This document shows positions 17,823-26,901 of a stretch of 64,000 nt of DNA, in pieces. This DNA comes from an uncultured Shewanella sp. (GTDB taxonomy: Bacteria; Pseudomonadota; Gammaproteobacteria; Enterobacterales; Shewanellaceae): the NCBI RefSeq assembly GCF_947497935.1, contig NZ_CANMIO010000021.1:17459-81458 (forward strand), written 5' to 3'. Each line of letters opens with the position of its first letter. Within the stretch, counting starts at the first letter, position 1. The position numbers and the translations under genes are program-made. Under the pieces are notes generated by a model. That model was not told where the DNA came from, made no database searches, and was given only the letters and a program-made list of their open reading frames with translations.

Positions 17823-20240
17823 TTAAACGTCGAGGTTAGCCACATTCAGAGCATTGGCTTCGATAAAGTCACGACGTGGCTCAACCTGATCACCCATTAA
17901 GCAGGTAAATAGTTGGTCAGCTGCAATAGCATCTTCAATGGTAACTTGCAGCATACGGCGTGACTCTGGATCCATTGTAGTTTCCCACAACTGCTCAGGG
18001 TTCATCTCGCCCAATCCTTTATAACGCTGTATGTATAGGCCACGCTTAGATTCGTTCATTAACCAATCTAATGCTTCAACAAAACTTACAACGTCTTTAG
18101 TGCGCTCACCACGTTGTACATAGCCACCATCTTCAACTAGACCGTTGATTTCAGAGCCCATCTTAACGATACGCTGGTAATCAGTAGACTGGAAAAAGTC
18201 ATATGAGAACATGTAGTGAGTATCGATACCGTGCTTACGAATAGTAATCTTAGGTAGATAAACTTGACGTTCTGGATCAAGAACTGGCTCAGCACTGTAT
18301 AAAATGCCGCCTGTTTCTTTATCAATTAAGTCAGCTACAAATACATCAGCCCAAGCTTTAACCTGTGCTTCGTCGCTCAGCATCTCATTAGTGATTGCTG
18401 GGTGATATAGCATTAAATCAGTAATGTTAGTTGGGTAACGTTGCTCTAAACGAGCAATGATAGCTTCCACTTCACGATACTGATTAACCAAACGCTCTAG
18501 CGGCTGACCAGACATACCTGGTGCGCCTTGCGAAGGATAGATATTGGCATTATCTAGCGCCTGAGTCGTTAGGTACTCAGTTAATGCTGGATCATCTTTC
18601 AGATACTGTTCTTGCTTACCTTTCTTAACCTTGTATAGCGGAGGCTGTGCAATATACACATAGCCACGCTCGATAAGCTCAGGCATTTGACGGAAGAAGA
18701 AGGTCAACAGCAAGGTACGAATATGCGAGCCGTCGACGTCGGCATCGGTCATGATAACGATGTTGTGATAACGGGTCTTATCAGGGTTATATTCGTCACG
18801 GCCAATACCACAACCTAGTGCAGTGATCAGCGTTGCCACTTCTTGCGAAGATAACATCTTATCGAAACGTGCTTTTTCTACGTTTAGGATCTTACCCTTT
18901 AGTGGAAGAATAGCTTGGTTCTTACGGTTACGACCCTGCTTGGCGCTGCCACCAGCTGAGTCACCCTCCACTATGTAAATTTCAGAAAGACCAGGGTCCT
19001 TCTCTTGGCAGTCTGCAAGTTTACCAGGCAAACCACCTAAATCTAATGCGCCCTTACGACGAGTCATTTCGCGCGCTTTACGAGCCGCTTCACGAGCACG
19101 AGCAGCGTCGATAATCTTACCAACAATTAACTTAGCTTCGTTTGGATGCTCCATTAGGTAATCACCTAATTGTTCACCCATGGTCTGCTCAACAGCAGAC
19201 TTCACTTCACTGGAAACTAACTTATCTTTAGTCTGAGAACTGAACTTAGGATCAGGAACCTTAACAGAGATAACTGCAGTTAGACCTTCGCGAGCATCAT
19301 CACCCGTTGCAGCAGTCTTACCTTTCTTATTAAAGCCTTCACGTTCCATATAGTTGTTCAAGTTACGTGTTAGTGCACCACGGAAGCCCGCTAAGTGAGT
19401 ACCACCATCGCGCTGTGGAATGTTGTTGGTAAAACAGAAAATGTTTTCCTGGAAGCCATCATTCCATTGCATAGCAACTTCAACGGTAATACCGTCTTCA
19501 CGCTCTTGAATAAAGTGGAATACTTCTTTGTTTACCGGTGTTTTGTTAACGTTCAAGTAGTCAACAAATGCACTGATACCGCCTTCATACTTGAAGAACT
19601 CATCACGGTTATCACGCTCGTCAACCAGACGGATACCCACACCAGAGTTTAGGAATGATAATTCACGAACACGCTTGGCTAGAATATCGAAGTGGAACAG
19701 GACATCAGAGAAGGTCTCTGCACTTGGCCAAAAACGGATTTCAGTACCCGTCTTAGTCGCTTCACCAATTGCGGTAATTGGCGCATCTGGTACACCGTGA
19801 GTGTAAAACTGCTCATATACCTTGCCGTCACGACGAATAGTCATCTGCAGCTTAGAAGATAGTGCGTTTACAACCGATACACCTACACCGTGCAAACCAC
19901 CCGATACTTTATAAGAGTTATCATCGAATTTACCGCCGGCGTGAAGTACAGTCATAATAACTTCAGCAGCAGAGATACCTTCCTCTTCGTGGATAGATAC
20001 CGGAATACCACGGCCGTCATCTCGAACCGATACTGAACCATCGGCATGAATGGTAATAATGACGTCGTTACAATGGCCCGCTAACGCTTCATCGATAGAG
20101 TTATCGACTACTTCGAATACCATGTGATGTAGACCTGTACCATCATCGGTATCACCGATGTACATGCCTGGTCTTTTACGTACCGCATCAAGGCCCTTTA
20201 GAACCTTAATACTCGAAGAATCATAACTATTCTCTGACAT
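17823..20240 (-). CDS. gyrB: DNA gyrase subunit B
   Basis: ATPase and TOPRIM subunit of DNA gyrase, which introduces negative supercoils. I start it at ATG 20240 (MSENSYDSSSIKVLKGLDAV), giving 805 residues, versus 804 in E. coli; an 8-codon upstream extension exists but overlaps the recF end. GHKL ATPase motifs (EVVDNSIDEALAG, DDGRGIPV, GGLHGVGVSVVNAL) are present. So are the TOPRIM acids (EGDSAGGSAKQGRN, DADVDGSHIRTLLL), and the proteobacterial C-terminal insert is retained. It is the last gene of dnaA-dnaN-recF-gyrB. Confidence 0.98.
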   Translation of the reverse strand: MSENSYDSSSIKVLKGLDAVRKRPGMYIGDTDDGTGLHHMVFEVVDNSIDEALAGHCNDVIITIHADGSVSVRDDGRGIPVSIHEEEGISAAEVIMTVLHAGGKFDDNSYKVSGGLHGVGVSVVNALSSKLQMTIRRDGKVYEQFYTHGVPDAPITAIGEATKTGTEIRFWPSAETFSDVLFHFDILAKRVRELSFLNSGVGIRLVDERDNRDEFFKYEGGISAFVDYLNVNKTPVNKEVFHFIQEREDGITVEVAMQWNDGFQENIFCFTNNIPQRDGGTHLAGFRGALTRNLNNYMEREGFNKKGKTAATGDDAREGLTAVISVKVPDPKFSSQTKDKLVSSEVKSAVEQTMGEQLGDYLMEHPNEAKLIVGKIIDAARAREAARKAREMTRRKGALDLGGLPGKLADCQEKDPGLSEIYIVEGDSAGGSAKQGRNRKNQAILPLKGKILNVEKARFDKMLSSQEVATLITALGCGIGRDEYNPDKTRYHNIVIMTDADVDGSHIRTLLLTFFFRQMPELIERGYVYIAQPPLYKVKKGKQEQYLKDDPALTEYLTTQALDNANIYPSQGAPGMSGQPLERLVNQYREVEAIIARLEQRYPTNITDLMLYHPAITNEMLSDEAQVKAWADVFVADLIDKETGGILYSAEPVLDPERQVYLPKITIRKHGIDTHYMFSYDFFQSTDYQRIVKMGSEINGLVEDGGYVQRGERTKDVVSFVEALDWLMNESKRGLYIQRYKGLGEMNPEQLWETTMDPESRRMLQVTIEDAIAADQLFTCLMGDQVEPRRDFIEANALNVANLDV

Positions 20241-20256
20241 ATTATTCTCTCGTCGG

Positions 20257-21339
20257 TTATTCAATTACCGTTACACGACCCTGTTCCACATGGAACATCT
20301 TAGTTGGCGGCGTGATTAACGAATCCACTATTGCTGCAGGCTCAATAGCCGTGACAAAAACTTGTGCCCCTGTATCCGCTAATTGCTGTAACAATAGTTT
20401 TCTATGCTGTGCATCCAATTCCGATGGAAGATCGTCCACCAGATAAATACTTTTTTTATCTATTTGTTGTTTGAGCAACTTTCCCTGTGCAATGCGTAAT
20501 GCACAGACTAACAATTTCAGCTGACCACGAGATAAAGCATCTTGCGCAGGTAGTGTCCCTACCCGCAAACGTAAATCAGCTTTATGCGGTCCACTGACGG
20601 TATAGCCCGTGGCTAAATCTCTAGGATATTGCGTCTCGAGTAGCTGAGCATACTCGGTTTTTGCATCCCATCCTCGAGTAAAAGAAACCTTAACATCTAC
20701 CAGAGGTAAAAACTCTCCGATTATACCCTTAAGTAGCTCATTTAACGAGTCTACATATTGCTTTCTTATGTCGGTTACCAGTTCAGCATAACGAATAAAT
20801 TCTTTATCCCAAAATTGAATCGAACTATAGGGCGAACCATCTCTGAGTAACTGATTTCGCTGCTTTAAAATTCGACGTACATTCACCCATGCAGCATAAA
20901 AACGTGGGTCAGAATGAAATGCCCCCCAGTCGATGAACTGACGCCTAGACTTTGGCCCTTCAAACAACAGCGAAAAACTCTCTGGAGTGATCACCTGGAT
21001 CGGTAATGTTTCGGCTAACGTCGATAAACGCTTTACTTTATCACCATTGATTTTAACTTCAATATCACCGCTTCTAAAACGACGCAAACCTATCTTACTC
21101 TGCTCGTCAGCGCTTTCCATATTGGCAAACAGAGTCAATGCGTCATCGTCATTCTTAATAACACGTTGGGAAAGATGGCTTCGAAAGGAGCGCCCCATGC
21201 CGAGGAAGTAAATTGCCTCTAAGATACTGGTTTTGCCACTACCGTTTTGACCATAGATTAAGTTCAGCCCCTCACCCGGCTGCAGTTGTGCAGAAGATAT
21301 ATTACGAAAAGATTCGATATGGAGACGACTAAGACTCAT
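20257..21339 (-). CDS. recF: DNA replication/repair protein RecF
   Basis: SMC-like ATPase that helps load RecA at gaps and restart forks, with RecO and RecR. 360 residues, as usual. Walker A is GQNGSGKTS near residue 30; the signature is SRGQLKLLVCALRIAQ; Walker B is YLVDDLPSELD. The gene lies 118 bases after dnaN and 16 bases before the preferred gyrB start. The last codons (KMFHVEQG) are encoded over a parS-like 16-mer. Confidence 0.97.
   Translation of the reverse strand: MSLSRLHIESFRNISSAQLQPGEGLNLIYGQNGSGKTSILEAIYFLGMGRSFRSHLSQRVIKNDDDALTLFANMESADEQSKIGLRRFRSGDIEVKINGDKVKRLSTLAETLPIQVITPESFSLLFEGPKSRRQFIDWGAFHSDPRFYAAWVNVRRILKQRNQLLRDGSPYSSIQFWDKEFIRYAELVTDIRKQYVDSLNELLKGIIGEFLPLVDVKVSFTRGWDAKTEYAQLLETQYPRDLATGYTVSGPHKADLRLRVGTLPAQDALSRGQLKLLVCALRIAQGKLLKQQIDKKSIYLVDDLPSELDAQHRKLLLQQLADTGAQVFVTAIEPAAIVDSLITPPTKMFHVEQGRVTVIE
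20282..20297. promoter_or_regulatory. parS: parS-like site 4 within the recF 3' end
   Basis: TGTTCCACATGGAACA, one base off the perfect palindrome and the exact reverse complement of site 3. It is read through as MFHVEQ at the RecF C-terminus. RecF proteins often end in a similar MFxVE motif, so part of this match could follow from the protein. Confidence 0.6.
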
Positions 21340-21384
21340 TGATGACCTTTATTACAACGGGGGGAGTGTTTTACTGAGTCACTT

Positions 21385-21430
21385 AGGTTAACTAGATAAA
21401 GTGTATTTAACGCCTTTATCTAGTTAACCT
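21385..21430. other. long perfect hairpin between dnaN and recF
   Basis: A 17-bp perfect inverted repeat (AGGTTAACTAGATAAAG at 21385-21401 and its complement at 21414-21430) with a 12-base loop, in the 118-base dnaN-recF gap. Neither side has a T-run. In the leftward transcript it would form a strong stem just after the dnaN stop; a processing or stability element is possible. Confidence 0.8.
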
Positions 21431-21457
21431 TAAGTCAAGATAGAAAAGAGTCGGAGA

Positions 21458-22558
21458 CTACAAACGCATTGGCATAACAACATACATAGAGTCTTGTTCT
21501 ATGTGGTTGTCAATAAGCGCACTTGAGTTACCGTCTATCAAGGTAATGCGTACATCATCTGAAGGTAGGTTGTTGAGTACGTCGAGTAAATAACTGACGT
21601 TAAAACCTATCTCTAATGGCGCATTTTCATATTCTACATCTAAGATCTCTTCCGCTTCTTCCTGTTCAGGATTATTAGCGGTGATCTTAATTAAATTGTT
21701 TTCCAGCTGCACACGTACGCCACGGAACTTCTCGTTCGACAGAATAGAAGCACGCAGTAACGCTTGCTTTAACTGCTGACGGCTAGCAATAACTATCTTG
21801 TCGCCACCTTTTGGCAGCACTCGACGATAATCAGGGAAACGACCATCTACCAATTTACTGGTAAATACCGCAGTCGCCGTCGTCGCTCGAATGGCATTAT
21901 CACCAATTGCAATCGTCACGTCGAGATCATCAGCCTCGAATGAGCGCATCAATTCCAATACGCCTTTACGCGGAACAATCACTTGCTTTTCAGGCAGTGA
22001 TGCCTCGATCATACGATGGCTCAATGCCAAACGGTGGCCGTCAGTCGCAATCGCGCGCAGTACATTGCCTTCGGTTTCCAATAACAGGCCATTAAGGTAA
22101 TAACGTACGTCTTGGTTAGCCATTGAGAACTGTGTCGCATCTATCAGCGACTTCATGGTACCTTGCTTCAGGGTAAACTCTATCTCAGCTTCAAAAGCAT
22201 CAACATTTGGATACTCTTCAGCTGGCAAAGTCGCCAAAGTAAAGCGACTACGACCCGAACGTAACAACAGACGGTTTTCTTGCTGTTCTATTTTAAGCTC
22301 TACCTGATCCGGCAGTGACTTAACAATATCTAAAAACTTCTTCGCTGGAACCGTTGTACGGCCCTCAAGGATCTCACCTTCTAGCTGAACTTCGCCGACT
22401 AATTCGACCTCTAAATCGGTTCCAGTCAACTTAAGTGAGTGATTACTCACTTCAACTAAAAGGTTTGCCAGTATAGGCAAGTTATGCCGCCTTTCTACCG
22501 CACCGCTGACTAATTGCAGCGGTTTGAGTAAGGCGTCCCTATCAATTGAGAATTTCAT
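21458..22558 (-). CDS. dnaN: DNA polymerase III sliding clamp (beta subunit)
   Basis: Ring-forming dimeric clamp that tethers polymerase III to DNA. 366 residues, matching E. coli. Three clamp domains are readable: MKFSIDRDALLKPLQLVSGA at the N-terminus, the central ATDGHRLALSH, and the C-terminal QDSMYVVMPMRL that forms part of the partner-binding pocket. It begins 19 bases after the dnaA stop, so the two are co-transcribed. Confidence 0.98.
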   Translation of the reverse strand: MKFSIDRDALLKPLQLVSGAVERRHNLPILANLLVEVSNHSLKLTGTDLEVELVGEVQLEGEILEGRTTVPAKKFLDIVKSLPDQVELKIEQQENRLLLRSGRSRFTLATLPAEEYPNVDAFEAEIEFTLKQGTMKSLIDATQFSMANQDVRYYLNGLLLETEGNVLRAIATDGHRLALSHRMIEASLPEKQVIVPRKGVLELMRSFEADDLDVTIAIGDNAIRATTATAVFTSKLVDGRFPDYRRVLPKGGDKIVIASRQQLKQALLRASILSNEKFRGVRVQLENNLIKITANNPEQEEAEEILDVEYENAPLEIGFNVSYLLDVLNNLPSDDVRITLIDGNSSALIDNHIEQDSMYVVMPMRL

Positions 22559-22577
22559 TGATTCAATATCCCTGCTC

Positions 22578-23963
22578 TTAAGAAGATAAAGTTCTTATCA
22601 AGTTAGCATAATCTTCTTTAATGTCATGACTTTCTTCACGTAACTGTGCAATTTTACGGCATGCATGTAAAACAGTTGTGTGATCACGACCACCAAAGGC
22701 ATCCCCAATCTCAGGCAAGCTCTGGTTAGTTAACTCTTTCGATAACGCCATTGCCATCTGTCTTGGGCGCGCCACACTACGTGAACGACGCTTAGATAAC
22801 ATGTCAGCCATCTTTATCTTGTAGTATTCCGCTACCGTTTTCTGAATATTATCGATAGTGACCAACTTCTCTTGTAGAGCAAGTAAGTCTCGTAGCGCTT
22901 CACGCACAAAGTCGATAGTAATCGGACGGCCGGTAAAGTTAGCGTTAGCAATTACACGGTTCAGTGCACCTTCAAGCTCACGTACGTTCGAACGTAAACG
23001 CTTCGCAATAAAGAATGCGACTTCATCGGGTAAGTTAATGCCGCTCTCTTGTGCCTTGCGCATCAAGATCGCCACACGGGTTTCTAATTCTGGCGGCTCA
23101 ATAGCAACCGTCAGACCCCAACCAAAACGAGATTTAAGGCGATCTTCAACACCATCGATCTCTTTCGGGTATTTATCCGATGTCAGAATGATCTGATGAT
23201 TACCTTCTAATAAGGCATTAAAGGTATGGAAAAACTCTTCTTGAGATCTATCTTTATTCGCGAAGAATTGGATGTCATCGATAAACAATGCATCAACGCT
23301 ACGGTAGTAACGCTTAAATTCTTCGATAGCGTTATTTTGTAACGCCTTAACCATGTCTTGCACGAAACGCTCAGAATGCATGTAAACCACTTTTGCATCT
23401 GGCTTATTCTTAATAATGCCATTACCAACAGCGTGCAATAGGTGAGTCTTACCTAAACCCGTGCCACCATAAAGGAACAATGGGTTATACGCACCACCAG
23501 GATTTTCAGCCACCTGCAAAGCAGCCGCTTTACCTAATTGGTTTGATTTACCTTCTACGAAGTTATCAAACTGGTAAGTCGGATTAATATTACTGCGGTG
23601 ATTAGCATTCGCCATAGGCTCTGCATGCGGAGTATTAAAAGAAGGCTTAGTGACTTCTCTACTCGCAGGTCTGCTAGTTCTTATTGCCGCTGTGGCCTGA
23701 ACAACAGGTTTAGCCGAAGGGCGGCTACCTATATCGAAACGCAAACTTGGCGCATCGCTACCCATTTGTTCAGTAAAAAATTGGTTGATGATATTTAGGT
23801 ATTTGTCCCTAACCCAATCCAACACAAAACGATTAGGCGCATAGATGACGAGTGTGTCGCCTTCCATTTCTGCTTGTAACGGTCTTATCCACATACTGAA
23901 TTGCTGAGCTGATAGCTCATCTTGCAGCCTTGCGATACATTGTTGCCAAAGTGAAACCGCCAC
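22578..23963 (-). CDS. dnaA: chromosomal replication initiator DnaA
   Basis: AAA+ initiator that binds DnaA boxes at oriC and opens the duplex. I choose the GTG at 23963 (MAVSLWQQCIARLQDEL, with GGGGATAA upstream), giving 461 residues; the frame continues 9 codons to an ATG, but the alignment to DnaA starts at this GTG. Domain I is residues 1-90, and the linker 90-130 is low complexity. Domain III has Walker A GGTGLGKTH and Walker B ALFIDDIQF. The domain IV DNA-binding signature GRDHTTVLHACRKI is near the end. It leads the leftward dnaA-dnaN-recF-gyrB cluster, divergent from rpmH. Confidence 0.98.
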   Translation of the reverse strand: MAVSLWQQCIARLQDELSAQQFSMWIRPLQAEMEGDTLVIYAPNRFVLDWVRDKYLNIINQFFTEQMGSDAPSLRFDIGSRPSAKPVVQATAAIRTSRPASREVTKPSFNTPHAEPMANANHRSNINPTYQFDNFVEGKSNQLGKAAALQVAENPGGAYNPLFLYGGTGLGKTHLLHAVGNGIIKNKPDAKVVYMHSERFVQDMVKALQNNAIEEFKRYYRSVDALFIDDIQFFANKDRSQEEFFHTFNALLEGNHQIILTSDKYPKEIDGVEDRLKSRFGWGLTVAIEPPELETRVAILMRKAQESGINLPDEVAFFIAKRLRSNVRELEGALNRVIANANFTGRPITIDFVREALRDLLALQEKLVTIDNIQKTVAEYYKIKMADMLSKRRSRSVARPRQMAMALSKELTNQSLPEIGDAFGGRDHTTVLHACRKIAQLREESHDIKEDYANLIRTLSS

Positions 23964-24407
23964 TGTAGTTATCCCCAAAAGATCATACAAAAGAGGCCTA
24001 TTCTATAGTGAGATCACGCTGATCGCTATCCTTTAAATATATTTATCCCCAGATAGATCAACTAATCATTAAGATCTCGATCCAAAAAGATCCCTTGCGA
24101 TCAAAAAATATTGATGAAGCGACAAATCCAGCTTTATAAAGCGATCCAGATCGATCTATAATACAAACCCTTCGATCTGTTTTTTGATCGACCAAACCAC
24201 AAGATGTAGTGGTAACTCACAGAGTTATCCACACATTATGGTAGAGTTGAATCTTCGAAGTATATTCAGAGATGGCAATATTTAATCACTTGCGCTGATT
24301 GATAGTTGACGCGCATAACTAAAGTGATTACAATTCGGCCTCTTTTTTGCCCTTAGCTCTTTTTTGGAGTTTAAGGATTATTAACCTAACAAAGACGGAT
24401 TGCCATA
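23964..24407. promoter_or_regulatory. dnaA-rpmH intergenic region: GATC cluster and DnaA boxes
   Basis: 444 non-coding bases. I count 13 GATC sites between 23981 and 24189, far above one per 256 by chance. A perfect DnaA box TTATCCACA lies at 24225-24233, and one-mismatch boxes TTATCCCCA at 23969-23977 and 24043-24051. This suits DnaA autoregulation and SeqA/Dam control of the dnaA promoter. In Pseudomonas the origin itself is in this interval, so origin activity cannot be excluded, although the mioC-mnmG gap is the stronger candidate. Confidence 0.75.
24306..24334 (+). promoter_or_regulatory. rpmH promoter
   Basis: TTGACG (24306-24311), 17-base spacer, TACAAT (24329-24334): a near-consensus sigma-70 promoter 74 bases before the rpmH ATG. 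Confidence 0.75.
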
Positions 24408-24545
24408 ATGAGTAAACGTACTTTTCAACCTAGCAACCTGAAGCGCAAGCGTTCTCACGGCTTCCGCGCTCGTATGGCTACAGTAGGTGGCCGTAAGGTC
24501 ATCGCACGTCGCCGTGCTAAAGGTCGCGCTCGTCTTTCTGCGTAA
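24408..24545 (+). CDS. rpmH: 50S ribosomal protein L34
   Basis: Short, very basic large-subunit ribosomal protein. I translated it directly: 45 residues starting [15 protein letters not shown] and ending in KGRARLSA before TAA at 24543-24545. This matches the invariant L34 family pattern ([16 protein letters not shown]). It is followed 8 bases later by the rnpA frame, the nearly universal rpmH-rnpA pairing. Confidence 0.98.
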
Positions 24546-24553
24546 TCGTAGAA

Positions 24554-24916
24554 ATGCAAGTGACTAGCTATACCTTTACGCGGGAGTTACGTTTGTTAAC
24601 TCCCGCGCAATTTAAATCTGTATTTACCAAACCTATCAAAGCGTCCTCCGCTGAAATAACCTTACTTGCAATTCCTAATTCTGAACAACATCCTCGTTTA
24701 GGACTAACTGTTGCCAAGCGTTATGTCAAAAAAGCAAACCAACGTAACCGTATTAAACGCATAATTAGAGATAATTTCCGTTTACACCAGCATGATCTAC
24801 CCGCTGTGGATATCGTTGTGCTTGTAAGAAATGGCGTGCTTGATATGGAAAACGCAGAACTTAAAAACTTAGTAGAAAAGCTATGGCGAAAACTCTCTCG
24901 CCGTTACAATGGCTAG
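24554..24916 (+). CDS. rnpA: ribonuclease P protein component
   Basis: Protein subunit of RNase P, which with the M1 RNA trims the 5' leaders of tRNA precursors. 120 residues from the ATG at 24554; a GTG at 24560 (MTSYTFTRELRLL, 118 residues) is an equally good start and fits the family alignment better. The RNR signature is intact: LTVAKRYVKKANQRNRIKR. Its 3' end overlaps yidD by 34 bases, a common arrangement. Confidence 0.95.
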   Translation: MQVTSYTFTRELRLLTPAQFKSVFTKPIKASSAEITLLAIPNSEQHPRLGLTVAKRYVKKANQRNRIKRIIRDNFRLHQHDLPAVDIVVLVRNGVLDMENAELKNLVEKLWRKLSRRYNG

Positions 24917-25137
24917 CAACTACGATTATTCGTGGTTACCAACTACTCATAAGCCCCATGCTGGGGCCTCGTTGTCGCTTCAATCCAACGTGTTCACATT
25001 ACGCAATCGAAGCAATTCGTTTGCATGGAGTAGTGAAAGGGTGTTGGTTCGCAGCAAAACGCATATTAAGATGTCACCCTTTACATCCGGGCGGTGAAGA
25101 CCCCGTCCCTAACAAAAAACATAGGTGCGATAAATAG
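24883..25137 (+). CDS. yidD: membrane protein insertion efficiency factor YidD
   Basis: 84-residue, membrane-associated amphipathic protein thought to help YidC-dependent insertion. The family pattern is complete: IIRGYQLLISPMLGPRCRF, NPTCSHYAIEAI and CHPLHPGGEDPVP, with the three conserved Cys. It overlaps rnpA at its start and ends 3 bases before the yidC ATG, so translation is probably coupled across rnpA-yidD-yidC. Confidence 0.96.
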   Translation: MAKTLSPLQWLATTIIRGYQLLISPMLGPRCRFNPTCSHYAIEAIRLHGVVKGCWFAAKRILRCHPLHPGGEDPVPNKKHRCDK

Positions 25138-25140
25138 GTT

Positions 25141-26778
25141 ATGGAATCTCAACGCAATATATTGCTGATCGGTTTGCTGTTTGTCAGCTTTCTACTGTGG
25201 CAACAGTGGCAAGCAGATAAAGCGCCTCAACCGGTGGCAGCAGCTCAAACACAATCTTCTATCCCAGCTTCTACTGTAGCTGACGCCCATAGTTCAGACG
25301 TACCTGACGCTGATTCAGCAGTGCCTGAAGCGACTCCAGCATCTAAAGAACTAATCACCGTATTTACTGACCAGCTAGAAATCAAAATTGATCCAGTTGG
25401 CGGTGATATTGTTTACTCTGCTCTACTTGCTCATAAACTTGAGGAAAACGGTGACGATCCATTCGTACTGTTAGAACAAACAAACGATATCTATTACATC
25501 GCGCAAAGTGGCCTAATTGGTCGTGACGGTATCGACAGCAGTGTAAAAGGTCGAGCTCACTTTGACAGCGCTTCACGTGAGTACAAATTGGCTGATGGCC
25601 AGGACACGCTTAACGTGCCACTAACTTATGTTAGTGATAAAGGCGTGACTTATACCAAAGTCTTCGTTTTCACTCGTGGAAAATACAACATCGCTGTTGA
25701 TTACAAAATCAACAACACTTCAGATGCTCAGCTTCAAGTTCAAATGTACGGACAGATCAAGCACAGCATTAAGAAGAGCGAAAGCAGCATGATGATGCCT
25801 ACTTACCGTGGTGGTGCATTCTCTACAGCGGATACTCGCTACGAGAAGTACAGCTTCGATGATATGGCAGATAAGAACCTAGACAAGTCTACACTTGGCG
25901 GCTGGGTTGCGATGCTACAGCATTACTTCGTATCAGCATGGATACCACCTGCAGATGATAAAAACATTATCTTCTCAAGCATCAGTGCTGGCGGCCTTGC
26001 TAATATCGGTTTCCGCGGTGCACTTTACGATATCGCACCAGGTTCAGTACAGAACATTAAAGCTGAATTCTATGTTGGTCCTAAAGATCAGAAAGCCCTT
26101 TCAGCGCTATCTGATTCATTAAACCTAGTAGTTGACTATGGCTTCCTATGGTGGCTAGCAGTACCTATCTACAAACTATTGATGTTCTTCCAATCAATCG
26201 TTGGTAACTGGGGTCTTGCGATTATCCTAATCACACTAACAGTTCGCGGTATGCTATACCCGCTAACGAAAGCGCAATACACCTCTATGGCGAAAATGCG
26301 TAATCTACAGCCTAAGCTTGCTGAACTGAAAGAACGTTTTGGTGATGACCGTCAGAAGATGGGTCAAGCTATGATGGAACTGTACAAGAAAGAAAAAGTT
26401 AACCCTATGGGTGGCTGTCTTCCAATCTTGCTACAGATGCCTATCTTCATCGCACTATACTGGGTACTACTAGAAAGTGTTGAATTGCGTCATGCGCCAT
26501 TCATGCTTTGGATCACTGACTTATCAGTACAAGATCCTTACTACGTACTACCAATCCTAATGGGTATCTCGATGTTCATTATGCAGAAGATGCAGCCAAT
26601 GGCACCGACTATGGACCCAATGCAAGTTAAGATGATGCAGTGGATGCCAGTAATCTTTACCGTATTCTTCCTATGGTTCCCAGCTGGTCTGGTTCTATAC
26701 TGGTTGGTAGGTAACTTAGTTGCGATTACCCAGCAGAAAATTATCTATGCTGGTCTAGAGAAAAAAGGGTTAAAATAA
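25141..26778 (+). CDS. yidC: membrane protein insertase YidC
   Basis: Inner-membrane insertase/chaperone working alone or with SecYEG; substrates include ATP synthase subunits a and c, encoded in this window. 545 residues. An N-terminal transmembrane segment (NILLIGLLFVSFLLWQQW) is followed by a proline/alanine-rich linker and the periplasmic beta-supersandwich domain to about residue 340. The conserved five-helix core then follows, including WGLAIILITLTVRGMLYPL with the functional Arg, and NPMGGCLPILLQMPIFIALYW. Confidence 0.97.
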   Translation: MESQRNILLIGLLFVSFLLWQQWQADKAPQPVAAAQTQSSIPASTVADAHSSDVPDADSAVPEATPASKELITVFTDQLEIKIDPVGGDIVYSALLAHKLEENGDDPFVLLEQTNDIYYIAQSGLIGRDGIDSSVKGRAHFDSASREYKLADGQDTLNVPLTYVSDKGVTYTKVFVFTRGKYNIAVDYKINNTSDAQLQVQMYGQIKHSIKKSESSMMMPTYRGGAFSTADTRYEKYSFDDMADKNLDKSTLGGWVAMLQHYFVSAWIPPADDKNIIFSSISAGGLANIGFRGALYDIAPGSVQNIKAEFYVGPKDQKALSALSDSLNLVVDYGFLWWLAVPIYKLLMFFQSIVGNWGLAIILITLTVRGMLYPLTKAQYTSMAKMRNLQPKLAELKERFGDDRQKMGQAMMELYKKEKVNPMGGCLPILLQMPIFIALYWVLLESVELRHAPFMLWITDLSVQDPYYVLPILMGISMFIMQKMQPMAPTMDPMQVKMMQWMPVIFTVFFLWFPAGLVLYWLVGNLVAITQQKIIYAGLEKKGLK

Positions 26779-26796
26779 CCTTTAGCTCTGACTAAC

Positions 26797-26833
26797 AAAA
26801 AGCGGTCAATACTGAGTATTGACCGCTTTTTTG
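26797..26833 (+). terminator. intrinsic terminator after yidC
   Basis: 16-bp perfect stem AAAAAGCGGTCAATAC / GTATTGACCGCTTTTT with a 3-base loop, T-rich tail. It closes the rpmH-rnpA-yidD-yidC unit. Confidence 0.92.
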
Positions 26834-26901
26834 CTTTCTATGTAGAGACAATATTTTTAACTTCACTCGAAACACCTGCAATCAAATTAGGAAACACAGT
26901 A

